Of a stretch of 64,000 bases of DNA, positions 33,570 through 46,909 are shown in pieces; position 1 is the first letter of the stretch, and each line of letters opens with the position of its first letter. A program made the position numbers and the translations under genes. Source of the DNA: Manihot esculenta (Eukaryota; Streptophyta; Magnoliopsida; Malpighiales; Euphorbiaceae); the NCBI RefSeq assembly GCF_001659605.2, contig NC_035166.2, forward strand, positions 17,441,003 through 17,505,002, in the 5' to 3' direction. Below the pieces are notes generated by a model. It saw only the letters and a program-made list of their open reading frames with translations, was not told where the DNA came from and did no database searches.

Positions 33570-36500
33570 GGATGAGAGGAACTCGTCGATCTGCACGATT
33601 GACTGGAGTACCACCGGAGGATGAGGGCATGAGTGCCCGTCCCCCTGCATTGCCAAGGGCAATGTCTAGCAGGTCTAGCAGGGAAAGAGCAGTGAGAGAC
33701 CCTAGAAGGTCTTTGGATATGAACAGAAGCAGATCAGTAAGGGGAACAGTTCAAGGAGGAATGTCAGAGGATGTGGGGGATGATATGGATGTGGATCAAA
33801 GGAGGGATGACAGTCTTGGAATGAGTATGTCGGAAGAGGGCATGGGAGAGTCCCAAGGAGGCACTCAGGCCTCGGGATTTGTTCAGCCACCCTAGTACCC
33901 ACCCTTTCCTCAAAATCCCGGGTATTCGATGGGAGGTACATCGGATTACCCCAGCTTTAACCCTTATCACTCTCACATGCCATACCCATCTTTCTACCCA
34001 CCGTACCCACAGTACCCTATGTACCCACCCCTATCCTTCTACCCAGGTACAGCAAACCCTACCCCAGGGGATGCTGCACCTCCTCCACCACCAGCAGCAC
34101 CTACTGTCCCAAAAATCGAAATGCCTAAACCTAGCTCATCTGGAGGGAGCAAGGTCAAGATGACCGATTACATGAAGTTGGGTGCTCCCCAGTTTGAGAC
34201 AGGTGATGACCCGTTTGTGTACCTTGAGAGGGTCAAGGTGATTACAGATGAGATAGGAGCTGATGACAGTAGAGCCATTCAGATGGCTGGGTTCACCCTG
34301 AAGTGTAAGAAGGCCCGAGAGTGGTTTAAAAGCTATGTGAACCCGAGGTTGGATAGTCTATCCTGGGAGGATTTTGCCAATGAGTTTGCAGGATGGGCTT
34401 TCCCTGACAGTTCCAGGGAGCTGAAAATGATTGAATTTGAGCAGTTAAGGCAGACAGATGAGATGAGTGTGGATGAGTATACAGACAGATTCTTGGAGCT
34501 GTTGCCGTTTGCTGGGCAGAATCTGGACACAGATCAGAGGAAGTCAATGAGGTATATCATGAGGCTCCATTCCAGGTATTCCTCATTGATTCAGTCAGCA
34601 GAGAGGGAGAGTTTTCCATGCCATAGTGGATATGGCTCGGAGGATGGAGGCTAGTGCAATAATCGAGGGAAAGGTTAAACAGTCAGTGGCACAGCCTTCT
34701 GGTTCCAAGACCCCAGGTGGGGGAAGGTTAGACCCTCCTTCTCTGAGTTCAGGTTGTAAGAAGTGGGACAAAGGCCACAGGAAGTCCAAAAAGAACAAGT
34801 TCTAGAGTAAGATCAAGTCAGGTCTGGGATTGGGACGTGGCTCGAGCTCAGGTGCAGATAATGCAGTATGCATAAAGTGTGGGAAGCCGCACAAAGGAGT
34901 ATGTCTGGTTGGGACGACAGCTTGCTTCAGATGTGGGCAGGAGGGACACATGGCACGGGAGTGCCCTAGAACAGCTTTTGTGGCACAGTCTCAGCAGACA
35001 GCTTCTGGTAGTGTGGCTCAACCAGCAGCTCCAGCCGCGACTCAGGCTAGTGGCAGAGGCCGAGGGAGAGGGGCAGCCTCTTCTTCAGTGGGTTTCAGAG
35101 GTGAAGGTCCATCAGCTTCAGCACGGATCTTCACTATGACTCAGCAGGAGGCGAACACATCCAACACCGTGGTGTCAGGTAATCTCATCATTGGTTGTTC
35201 AGATGTGTATGCATTAATGGACCCTGGTGCATCTCATTCTTTTATTGCTCCGAGAGCCGTCGAGAGGTTGGGATTGATGGTCTCTGGGTTAGAGTGTCCC
35301 CTATGGGTCAGTGGACCCAAGTGTGACCCGTCAGTGGCAGAGTCAGTCTGCCAATGTAGTCCAGTTTTTGTTGAGGGAAGGTGCCTTTCCGCCGATCTTG
35401 TGGTTCTAGATTTGACAGATTTTGACGTCATTCTATTGATGGATTGGCTATCTACCCATGGTGCTACCTTGGATTGCAGAGACAAGGTAGTCAAGTTCAG
35501 ATGTCAGGATGGGTCAGAGGTCGTCTTCAGAGGAGACAGGAGGGGTACACCTAGAGGTTTGATATCAGCCCTACAGGCTCGTAGGCTGCTCAGGAGGGGT
35601 TGTCAGGGTTTTCTAGTTCATGTGAGAGAGCTGGATAGTCATGTGAGACAGCTGGATAGTCATGTCAGAGAGTTCGCCTCAGTGCCCGTGGTTAGTGAGT
35701 TTTTAGATGTGTTTTCAGACGAGCTACCAGGTTTACCACCTGCTAGGGAGATAGAGTTTGAAATTGAATTGATGCCTGAAACCAGATCGATCTCTATCCC
35801 TCCCTATAGGATGGCACCAGCTGAATTGAAAGAGCTTAAGGAGAAGTTGCAAGAGTTGGTAGATAAGGGCTTCATCCGACCGAGTACCTCACCTTGGGGT
35901 GCTCCAGTGCTGTTCGTGAAAAAGAAAGATGGATCCCTTAGACTTTGTATCGACTACAGGCAGTTGAACAAGGTCACTACCAAGAATAAGTACCCGTTGC
36001 CAAGGATCGACGATCTATTCGACTAGCTAGCAGGAGCAGGTTGTTTCTCCAAGATAGATCTGAGATCTGGGTACCATCAGTTGAGGATAAGAGAAGAGGA
36101 TGTGCCGAAGACAGCATTCAGGACCAGATATGGGCACTATGAGTTTTTTGTGATGCCGTTCGGGTTAACCAATGCCCCTGCAGCATTCATGGATCTCATG
36201 AACAAAGTTTTCAATCAATACCTGGATCACTTCGTTATTGTCTTCATAGATGATATCTTAGTGTATTCCAGGAATGCAGAGGAGTATGCCGATCATCTGA
36301 GGTTAGTTCTGCAGACCTTGAGGGAACATGGCTTGTATGCCAAGTTCTCTAAATGTGAGTTCTGGCTGAGGAGCATTTCATTATTGGGGCATGTGGTGTC
36401 AGAAAATGGAATCGAGGTAGACCCCAAGAAAGTGGAAGCTGTAGCAAACTGGCCTAGACCCACTACAGTGACAGAGATCAAGAGCTTCTTAGGTTTAGCA

Positions 36501-38583
36501 GGTTACTACAGGAGGTTCGTTCAGGACTTCTCAAAAATTGCAGCTCCCATGACCAGACTGACTAAGAAGAACCAGAGGTTTGTGTGGACTGACCAGTGTG
36601 AGGAGAGCTTTGAGGAGCTAAAGAAGAGGTTGACTTCAGCACCAGTGTTAGCTCTGCCATCTAGTAATGAAGACTTCTCAGTTTATTATGATGCGTCCCG
36701 TGTGGGACTGGGTTATGTGCTAATGCAGAATGAAAGAGTGATTGCTTATGCTTCTAGGCAGCTGAAGAAGCACGAGTTGAATTACCCTACACATAACCTT
36801 GAGATGGCAGTGGTAATCTTTGCACTCAAGATGTGGAGGCATTACCTTTATGGGGTAAAATGTGAGATCTTCACAGATCATAAAAGCCTGTAGTACATCT
36901 TGAGTCAGAGAGAGTTAAATCTGAGGCAAAGGAGATGGGTAGAACTGCTTAGTGACTACGATTGCAAGATTCAGTACCATCCGGGTAAGGCGAATATTGT
37001 GGCAGACGCCTTGAGCCGGAAATCACTTGGCAGTTTGTCCCATATTTCAGCAGAAAGAAGACCAGTGGTGAGGCAGTTCTTCGAGCTCATCAATGAAGGT
37101 TTGCAGTTGGAGTTGTCTGGTACAGGTGCTTTGATAGCCCAGATGAGAGTGACACCCGTGTTTCTAGAGCAGGTGGCTCAGAAATAGCATGAGGATCAAG
37201 AGTTAGTGAAGATTGCCAGGACTGTTCAGTCAGGCAAGAATGAAGAGTTCAGATTTGACAACAAGGGGATCCTCCGCTATGGGAACAGATTATGTGTACC
37301 AGATGACGTAGGGCTAAAGGGAGACATTATGAGAGAGGCTCATAATGCCAGATACAGTATTCACCCTGGAGCCACCAAGATGTATCAAGATTTGAAGAGA
37401 GTTTATTGGTGGCCAGCGATGAAGAGAGAAGTGGCACAGTTCGTGTCAGCCTGCGAAGTATGTCAGAGGGTGAAGCTGGAACATCAGAAGCCGGCTGGAA
37501 TGCTTAACCCACTACTTATTCCAGAGTGGAAATGGGAGAATATAGCTATGGACTTCGTGGTGGGGTTATCGGCGACGTCCAACAGATTGGACTCCATATG
37601 GGTGATTGTGGACAGACTGACCAAATCTGCTCACTTCATCCCTGTCAGGAGTGGCTATTCTGTGGACAAGTTGGCGCAAGTGTATGTTGATGAGATTGTC
37701 AGATTGCATGGGGTTCCTGTTTCAATAGTGTCTGATAGAGGACCCCAGTTCACCTCTAGGTTTTGGCGGAGTCTGCAGAATGCTATGGGTACCAGGTTGG
37801 ATTTTAGCACTGCTTTCCATCCACAGACGGACGGACAGTCAGAGAGGACCATCCAGACAATAGAGGATATGCTTAGAATGTGTGTTAGATTTTGGCGGTT
37901 CTTGGAGGCAGCATCTACCTCTGGTGGAGTTTGCCTACAATAACAGCCATCACGCTAGCATAGGGATGGCTCCATATGAGGCTTTGTATGGAAGGAAGTG
38001 CAGGTCATCTATTTGCTGGGAAGAAATTGGGGAAAGGGCCTTGGCAGGGCCTGAGCTTGTAGAGATCACCAGCAGAGTGGTGCCCATAATCAGAGAAAGG
38101 ATCAAGACTGCTGCAAGCAGACAGAAGAGTTATGCAGATATCCGCAGAAGGCAAGTAGAGTTTCAGGAGGGGGATTTGGTATTGCTCAAGGTGTCTCCAA
38201 TGAAAGGGGTGATTCGGTTTGGGAAGAAGGGTAAGCTAGCTCCGCGGTACATTGGACCCTTTGAAGTCTTGCAAAAGATTGGGAATGTATCGTACAAGTT
38301 GGACTTGCCTGCTTCAATGGAGAGAATCCATCCGGTTTTCCATGTTTCCATGTTAAGAAAGTTCGTGTCAGATCCGGGCAAGGTTCTTAGTGAGCCTGAT
38401 GTGGAGATCCAAGAAGATCTCACCTATGTTGAGCAGCCAGTGCAGATCATAGACACCCAGATTAGAAAATTGAGAAACAAGGAAATCCCGATGGTAAAAG
38501 TCCTTTGGAATCACCACAACATTGAGGAGTGTACCTGGGAGACACGGGAGTTCATGCTCCAGCAATATCCTCATCTCTTTTAA
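33570..38583 (+). pseudogene. gag-pol: Degenerate gag-pol of element B
   Basis: Same domain order as element C: Gag, CCHC knuckle (near 34925), retropepsin (near 35220), RT with FIDDIL (near 36246), RNase H, integrase and chromodomain-like tail. Disruptions relative to C: TAG at 33893, one-base insertion near 34615, TAG at 34803 (TGG in C), TAG at 36024, 36891 and 37185 (each CAG in C), and a two-base deletion near 37885. In RNase H the FCDAS motif reads YYDAS. The frame is otherwise well preserved, so the decay is recent. It cannot make a functional polyprotein. Confidence 0.93.
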
Positions 38584-38681
38584 AGTAAGTGTTATGTGTT
38601 TTATGTGAATGTTTATGTTTTATGCCATGCTATGTTTGTTTGGTGAACATTCGGGGACGAATGTTCTTAAGGGGGGGAGAA

Positions 38682-40961
38682 TGTAATACCCGGCTAGACT
38701 CCGGTATCGGGATTCCTACCGTCTGGTGGAATCTCGGATGTCGAAAACTTCTAGAGGGGTAAAATCATGTTTTTATGAAATGATTTAATGTATTTTATGG
38801 TTTTAAGTAAAAAAGAAATTGAGTTTTGAATGAAAAAGACCAAGGAGGCATTTCCAGGTTCGGCCGCCGAATATTGGATAGTTTAGGGGGGCAAGTTAGG
38901 CTTCCGAAAGTTTCAAAGGTTCGGCCGCCGAACCTCATGTTCGGCCGCCGAACTTGCATGAGTTTTGGAAGCACTTTAAGCTGCCAAAAGGTAGTCTGGC
39001 AGCCCCTATAAAAGGGCTACATGGCCGAAACGGGCGAGTTTTCTCCCCATTTTCGGCCACGGTGAGTTCCTGCTCTCCCATGGTTCATTTTTTATCTTTT
39101 TCCTCCGATCTTTAGAGTTTTAACGAGTTTTATCTTGATTTGAAGATTTTTGAGCAAAAGAGCAAGTTTTGGAGCTTGGAGACCAAAGAGTTGAGATCTC
39201 CCCCATCTCCAAGTTAAGATCGTTTCTCCTCTAGATCTTCAAGAGGTAAGCTTCGATCCTGCCATTCTAGTATGTTTTAAACAAGTTTTATGAGTTTCGT
39301 GGGGTAGAAATGCATGTTTAGGTTATTGTTAGTTTTATGGGTTTATGTTATGTTTATGAGCAATGTGGGTTGTTTGATGTGTTTTGGTTGGGGTTTAAGT
39401 TAGTTTGAGACCCCTATGTGCTTGTTCGCTTGAGTTTGCTTGTTGTAGAATAGGTAAATGCATGTGTGAATGGATTGGGAGGCATTTGTGCATGAAAGAG
39501 GCTGAGTTCTGCCTTTGGGAAGAGCTCAGGTTCGGCAGCCGAAGGGACTTTCGGCTGCCGAACCTGCCCGTGGAGGCCAACTTTTGGCTGCCGAACCCTG
39601 CCCCCAAAAGTGGACTTTCGGCTCTGGAAGGGAGTTTCGGCCGCCGAAGGTGCCGCCGAACATGCATGAGTTTCGTCTCTGGAGGGAACTTTCGGCCGCC
39701 GAAAGTGCCGCCGAAAGTGCATGACTTTCGGCTCTGGAGGGACTTTCGGCCGCCGAACCTGTCGCCGAAAGTGCCCTGTCCAGCCTTCCTTTGCATAATT
39801 TTTGTAATTGTTTTAAGGTGTTTTAGGGGGTTTTTGGGGAGTATCTTAGAGTCATATTTATGTATGTTTGGTCCCTCATTTGAGTCCACCTATGTAGGTT
39901 CGGACCCGAGGAACCGAGGACCCCAGCAGTGAGTCAGCTGCTTCAGTGTCTGTCAGAGCTAGCCAGAGGTGAGTAGAATAACTCTCTACATTTTAAAGCA
40001 AATAATGTAAGTTTTAGCATGATTCACGCATCATGAATGCCATGAGATATACTAGGGTGCTTGCATTAGAATCCACGAATATGTTGCATTGCATATTATG
40101 CTGTTGATGTGGATGAATGTTGAATGATCCTTTAGTCCTCATATGTTATGATATGATGATATGATATGGAAGTCCAGGCGTGCCTGCTCTACGCCCCTGG
40201 CACAATGTAAGAGAAAGTCCGGGTGTGGCCTGCACTACGGGCATGATTGGATATGTATGTTATGCTATGGAAGTCCAGGCGTGCCTGCTCTACGCCCCTG
40301 GCATGTTTAGACAGTATAGAGGGCTAACTGGTGACAAGTTCATCCTTGATGTGATTTGTTTGTGCTGTGATGCATTCCATGTTATCATATGTTTTAAATA
40401 CTATGTTTTATTATTCTGCTCACTGGGCTCTAGTAGCTCACCCCACTCCCCTATTTCCTCAGGTTTGCAGGTACGGGATAGACCAGAAGGTCAGCTAGAG
40501 TAAAGTTGTGGTCATATAATAGCTAGTGGTGGACATGATAAATGTTGAAATGTAATGTTTAGTACAGTAATGTAATGAATAGTATGGAATAATTATGTAA
40601 TGTAATGATGTTATTGAGGATTAGAGTGGTGTTTGACCCTAGTATGTGGTTTATCCCTTTTAATACATGATCTTTCAAATGTAATGATATTTTATGAAAA
40701 CCAAAATTAATGTATGAATGAATGTTTCCCATTGGAGCATAGTTGAGGACTCCAATGAGGGGGAATGATGATTATGAGTTGTGCATGCACAGGTTGAGTT
40801 TGGTAATTGAATGAGAAAAGTTCAAATTTTTATGTATGTGTTGATCATGTATGGGATTTAACAGGTTTACAGATTTTATGTTAGATTTGCTACGGGTCCC
40901 GGCGGCCTTAAGCCGACCCAGATCCTAGCGCCGGTAGCGGTCCGATTTTCGAGTCGTTACA
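38682..40961 (+). repeat. 3' LTR of element B (2280 bp)
   Basis: TGTAATACC...GTTACA, TATA box 39007-39014, GC palindrome clusters at 38855-38960 and 39530-39770. It differs from the 5' LTR by scattered substitutions and small indels, for example a shortened tandem repeat near 40235 and a missing palindrome near 38870. Element B is therefore older than C. Confidence 0.92.
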
Positions 40962-42041
40962 ATGGCTGTAGCTTCTCAGCAATTTGGAGACCAAGAGCAG
41001 CAACCAAGGATGGTAAATGAGGTGAGTACATCAATTTTGGCATCCCAAATCTCTGATCTCACTAATGCTGTCCGTAGCCTTGTTGTGGGTCAAGCCCAAT
41101 AAGTCCAGCAGATTCAGCAGCCCAAGCCATGTGAAATATGTGCAAATATAAACCACCCAACTGATCTATGTCCTTCCCTTCAAGAAGAGGACCAGCAAGT
41201 CAATGCAGTTGGAGGTTTCAATGAGCAAAGAAGGTATGATCCCTATTCTAATACATACAACTCAGGTTAGAGGGATCACCCAAATTTCAGTTATGCAAGG
41301 GCCAATCAATATCCAAATTACCAGCAAAGAAATCCAGCACCAGCAACACCTCAAAAATCCAATGCACCCCTTGAAGATATAGTGAAGTCCCTAGCAAACA
41401 CTGTGTAAAATCTTGAGCAACAAATGGGACAAATGGCTTCATCCTTGAGTAAGCTTGAATCCCAAGGAAAACTGCCCTCCCAAAATGAGATAAACCCGAG
41501 GCAGAATGCTAGTGCCATCACATTGAGGAGTGGAAAAGAGCTGCAAGACAGTAGGCCTGAGCAAAAGCAAAAACAGGTCATGGAGGAGAATCTGCCAGAA
41601 AGTGATCAGGGCAGTCGATCTGCCCAAATCACAGACCCAATTTCTAGGCAGACTGAGCTGCCCAGCAGTAGTAATCTGCCCAAATCACCAGAGAAGGCAG
41701 AAGTTGATCTGCCCAAATCAATAGACCAGACAGAATTCAGTCACAGGCAGAAATCAGACCAGTAACCAGTAGAGAAATTCAAGGTATCTCCCCCCTTCCC
41801 AAAGAGATTTGCGAGGTCCCAAAAAGAAAAAGAGGAGAAAGAAATACTTGAGACACTTTGCAAGGTAGAAATCAACATTCCTCTACTTGATGTTGTCAAG
41901 CAAATTCCAAGGTATGCCAAGTTTCTCAAAGAACTATGCACCAACCGAAGGAAACTTGCTGAACGTGAAAAGGTAAGTGTAGGGGAGTGTGTTTCAGCTG
42001 TCATTCAAAGAAAGCTCCCAACCAAGTGCAAGAATAGAGGG
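40962..42041 (+). pseudogene. gag: Athila gag, 3' part
   Basis: Continuation of the Athila gag frame after element B (...AVASQQFGDQEQQ...). It includes a CEIC...NHP..LC zinc-finger-like segment (near 41130-41170) and the conserved Athila stretch ASAITLRSGKEL (near 41512). In-frame stops are TAA 41100, TAG 41268, TAA 41406 and TAA 41763, each one transition away from CAA or TGG. The linker to protease has repeats of DLPKS or NLPKS, encoded by the palindromic motif described in the findings. Confidence 0.88.
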
Positions 42042-45000
42042 ATGTTCGCTGTTTCATGCAAAATAGGCAATGTGGGAATAAAGAAGGCCATGTGTGACCT
42101 TGTAGCTTCAATTAATGTTATGCCCCTTTCCATTTATAACTTGTTGAATGCAGGTACACTCAAGGGCACTAGCATAATAATCCAATTGGCCGACCGATCT
42201 GTTGTCTATCCCAAGGGAGTACTTGAAGATGTATTGGTGCAAGTGGACCAACTAGTCTTCCCAGCATATTTTTATGTCATAGACATGGAGGAAGATAAGA
42301 GTAACACCACCTCTGACATCCTACTTGGGAGACCATTCTTGAGCACAGCCAGAACAAAAATTGATGTGCATGATGGCACATTAACTATAGAGTTTGAAGG
42401 GGAAGTTATCAAGTTTAATGTTTATGATGCCATGAAATTCCCCAATGATGTTTCTCCTGTTTACGGTCTTGATGTTATTGATGATTTAAGTCAAGAAATC
42501 TTTGATTTTGATCTAGATAACTCACTCAATGCTGATTTATGCAGATCTGAAGAAATGGACAGCACCAGCAGCAGCACCGGAAAAGACACAGACCAGACAG
42601 CATACTGTTCACTGCTGGTTGCAGGTGATTTGCCTAAATCACCAGTAGAGGTAGATCCCGACTTGCCCAAATCATTGGAGCAGATAGACATGACAGAGAG
42701 TGATCTGCCTAGATCACCAGACCCAGCACCAGATAATCTGCCCAAATCAGTGAGCAAACAGCAGGTAGCAGACCAGACAACAACTGCACCGGATCTAAAA
42801 ATTCTGCCCAGACACCTCAAATATGCCTATTTGGGGGCTGGAAAAACACTTCCAGTCATCATCTCCAACCAATTAAGCCAGCAAGAAGAGGACAATCTCC
42901 TAGAAGTGTTGAGAAAGCACAAAGAAGCAATTGGGTGGACCTTGGAAGACATAAAAGGCATCTCACCATCAACATGCATGCATCGAATACTCATGGAAGA
43001 AGAGTGCAAACCTATCCGTGAGGCTCAAAGAAGATTGAATCCACCAATGATGGAGGTTGTGAAGAAAGAAAGAGCAACACCACCTCTGACATCCTACTTG
43101 GGAGACCATTCTTGAGCACAACCAGAACAAAAATTGATGTGCATGATGGCACATTAACCATGGAGTTTGAAGGGGAAATTATCAAGTTTAATGTTTATGA
43201 TGCCATGAAATTCCCCAATGATGTTTCTCCTGTTTACGGTCTTGATGTTATTGATGATTTAAGTCAAGAAATCTTTGATTTTGATCTAGATAACTCACTC
43301 AATGCTGATTTATGCAGATCTGAAGAAATGGACAGCACCAGCAGCAGCACCGAAAAAGACACAGACCAGACATCATACTGTTCACTGCTGGTTGCGGGTG
43401 ATTTGCCTAAATCACCAGTAGAGGTAGATCCCGACTTGCCCAAATCACTGGAGCAGACAGACATGACAGAGAGTGATCTGCCTAGATCACCAGACCCAGC
43501 ACCAGATAATCTGCCCAAATCAGTGAGCAGACAGCAGGTAGCAGACCAGACAACAACTGCACCGGATCTGAAAATTCTGCCCAGACACCTCAAATATGCC
43601 TATTTGGGGGCTGGAAAAACACTTCCAGTCATCATCTCCAACCAATTAAGCCAACAAGAAGAGGACAACCTCCTAGAAGTGTTGAGAAAGCACAAAGAAG
43701 CAATTGGGTGGACCTTGGAAGACATAAAAGGCATCTCACCATCAACATGCATGCATCGAATACTCATGGAAGAAGAGTGCAAACCTATCCGTGAGGCTCA
43801 AAGAAGATTGAATCCACCAATGATGGAGGTTGTGAAGAAAGAAATAGTGAAGCTCCTAGATATTGGGGTGATCTACCCCATTTCTGACAGCAAATGGGTA
43901 AGCCCCATCCATGTGGTACCAGAGAAGACTGGGATTACCATTGTCCCCAATTCTGAAGGAGAGCTAGTACCCACTCGTGTGCAAAATGGGTGGAGAGTTT
44001 GCATGGATTATAGAAAGCTCAATGCAGCCACAAGGAAGGACCATTTTCCTTTGCCCTTCATGGACCAAATGCTTGAAAGACTTGCTGGAAAAAGCCATTA
44101 CTGCTGCCTTGATGGATACTCAGGATTCTACCAAATCCCCGTTGCACCTGAAGATCAAGAAAAGACCACTTTCACATGTCCATTTGGCACCTTCGCATTT
44201 AGGAGGATGCCCTTCGGTCTTTGCAATGCACCAGCCACCTTCCAAAGGTGCATGATGAGTATTTTTTCTGACTATGTAGAAAAAATTATTGAGGTTTTCA
44301 TGGATGATTTCACGGTGTATGGAAACTCTTTCTAAGAATGCCTAGCCAACTTGGAGAAGATACTTTAAAGATGCTTGGAGGCAAATCTGGTTTTGAACTA
44401 CGAAAAATGTCACTTCATGGTCAGCCATAGCCTCATCTTAGGCCATATTGTTTCAGCAAAAGGGATAGAAGTGGACAAAGCCAAAATAGACACCATCAAA
44501 AGCTTGCCCTATCCAACCAGCATTCGGAAGATTAGATCTTTCCTTGGCCATGCTGGTTTTTACAGGAGGTTCATCAAAGATTTTTCCAAAATAACTCAGT
44601 CTTTGTGCAGGTATTACAGCAGGACGTGCTATTCAGCTTTGATGAAAATTGCAAAACAGCCTTTGATTTGGTCAAATCACTGTTGATCATTGCCCCAATC
44701 ATCCAGCCACCTGATTGGACTCTTCCATTTGAGATCATGTGTGACGCCAGCAACTTTGCTGTAGGTGCAGTGTTGGGACAGCGCAAAGGTAACTCTCCTC
44801 ATGTCATTCACCATGCCTCACGCACCCTAGATGCTGCACAATGCAATTATTCTACCACATAAAAAGAGTTGCTCGCTGTTGTGTTTGCATTGGAGAAATT
44901 CCGGTCCTATCTACTTGGGACAAAGGTGATTGTTTACTCAGACCATGCTGCACTAAGGTACTTGGTCAAGAAAAAAGAAGCAAAACCAAGGCTGGTACGT

Positions 45001-46421
45001 TGGATACTGCTGTTACAAGAATTTGATGTGGAGATTCGTGACAAGAAGGGGAAGGAAAACCTTGTAGCTGATCACCTCAGTAGAATACTGACCGAGATGG
45101 AGACCTGCCCCATCAACGAAAATTTCCCTGATGAGCACCTCTTTGCTGTCCAAGAAGAGGAACCATGGTATGCTGATATAGTAAATTACCTTGCCACAGG
45201 TGATTTACCTTCTGATTTGCCCAAACACATGAAAGACAAGATCAAGAAAGATGTAAGGTATTATGTGTGGGATGAGTCTTACCTATGGAAGCATTGTGCA
45301 GACCAAATCATAAGAAGATGCATCCCAGATCAAGAAATACATTCTGTCCTAGCCTTCTGCCACTCATATGGCTGTGGAGGACATTTTGGGCCACGCAAGA
45401 CAGCCTTGAAAATCCTTGAATGTGGGTTATTTTGGCCTAACATATTTAGAGATTCTTATTTATTTTGTAGGTCATGTGCAAGATGCCAACAAACGGGAAA
45501 CCTTGGCAACCGAAGTGAAATGCCACAAGCACCTATCGTGGTTTGTGAAATCTTTGACATTTGGGGCATTGACTTCATGGAACCATTCCCACCTTCCTTT
45601 GGCAACACCTACATACCTCTGGCTGTGGACTATGTGTCCAAGTGGATAGAGGCCAAAGCAACAAGGGCTGATGATGCAAAAGTGGTTGTTGACTTTGTGA
45701 AATCCTACATATTCTCCAGGTTCGGTCTGCCCAAAGCCATAATCAGTGATCAAGGCACCCATTTCTGCAACAAGGTAGTGGAAACTCTCCTTACCCTCAA
45801 ACAAATGGGCTGGCCGAAGTCTCAAACAGGGAGATCAAGTCCATCCTTGAGAAAACAGTTTGCCCAAATCGCAAGGACTGGAGTGTGCACCTCAATGATG
45901 CCTTATGGGCATATAGAACAACCTATAAAACTCCAATTGGAATGTCTCCATATAGGCTGATTTATGGGAAAGCTTGCCATCTACCCGTAGAACTTGAACA
46001 CAAAGCCTATTGGGCTGTCAAAAAGTGTAATCTTGATGAAAAAGAAGCTGGAACCCACAGAAAATTGCAAATTCAAGAGCTAGAAGAAATTCAGCGTGAT
46101 GCATATGAAGCTTCATGGGATTATAAAGCCAAGACTAAAACCTTCCATGACAAACACATCTCCAAAAAACACTTCCAGGTTGGTGATAAGGTTTTGCTTT
46201 TTGATTCAAGGTTCAAATTATTCCCTGGGAAGCTTCGGTCTAGGTGGATTGGGCCATTCTTGGTAGAACACATCTACCCACATGGAGCTGTGGACATTCG
46301 CAGCCCACAAACCAGCAAAGTATTCAAGGTTAATGGGCACCGCTTGAAGCAATTCTATGAGGGATTTACTGTACACCTTGTAGAGGAGGTTCCCTTGAAT
46401 CCCCCTTCCCCAGCCTGCTGA
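42042..46421 (+). pseudogene. pol: Athila pol (protease, RT, RNase H, integrase), broken
   Basis: Retropepsin region (42042-42500) has DLVAS where Athila proteases normally have DLGAS, so the active-site glycine is lost. A 773-bp direct duplication (42298-43070 and 43071-43843) then shifts the frame. RT follows (43830-44600) with FMDDFTVYG; stops are TAA at 44333 and near 44366. A frameshift lies near 44600 and RNase H continues (CDASNFAVGAVLGQ, then TAA near 44860). Integrase has the HHCC region (CGGHFGP...CRSCARCQ) and a DD core ([17 protein letters not shown]). A deletion with frameshift near 45800 removes the HPQTNGQ-type segment. The C-terminal integrase part is open to 46421. Confidence 0.9.
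42298..43843 (+). repeat. 773-bp tandem duplication inside Athila pol
   Basis: 42298-43070 and 43071-43843 are adjacent direct copies, about 98-99% alike by eye; the junction reads 'gaagaaagaaagagcaacac'. The unit is not a multiple of three, so it breaks the polyprotein frame. It covers the end of protease and the start of RT. It arose after the element lost, or as it lost, function. Confidence 0.93.
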
Positions 46422-46909
46422 GCAAGACAAGGCTGTCCAGCCCAAGACAGAAAATAGGGCGCTACTGGGAGGCAGCCCAGATGAAAGGATTTGCCCAAAT
46501 TACTGGGGCAAACCGTCTGACTGTACCATAAGCACAAGTGATCGGGGCAGGTGATTTGCCCAAATCACCAGGCCAAATCGACAGCTCAGCCCATCAACAG
46601 CAAAGGGCGTGAACATGACCAACCAAGCAACTGCAATGAAGAGAGTGATTTGGCCAAGTGATTTGCCCAAATCACTGACCAAATCACCCTGTCACGAAGC
46701 CAGAGACTCAGCATTTAATGATCAGGGCAGTTCAACTACCCCAAATCACTTTAAATAATTTTTTATTATTTCCTTTTTCCTCACGCTATCTCTTTATGTT
46801 TCATCTTCTTCTTCTTCCCCAAGAAACTTCATCGCCGATGACATCAACAACCATGGTCAGAATCAAGATGATGGCCACCGGCGGTCCCGGCATGTGGAGG
46901 AGATGAGGG
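46422..46909 (+). other. Athila spacer between pol and the ORF-1-like frame
   Basis: Non-coding, and dense in the palindrome GTGATTTGCCCAAATCAC (46551-46568, 46658-46675, plus partial copies near 46488, 46570, 46645 and 46735). Confidence 0.75.

Larger units (their letters stand above)
21248..40961 (+). mobile_element. Tekay-like chromovirus element B, degenerate, inserted in Athila gag
   Basis: LTRs 21248-23547 (2300 bp) and 38682-40961 (2280 bp), TGTAATACC...GTTACA. The primer-binding site TGGTATCAGAGC (23551-23562) fits initiator tRNA-Met. The purine tract ends at 38681. The interior is split by element C (23715-33472) 167 bases after the LTR. The remaining gag-pol (33570-38583) is the same family as C but has five nonsense codons and two frameshifts. 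Size without C is about 9.95 kb. Confidence 0.92.
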
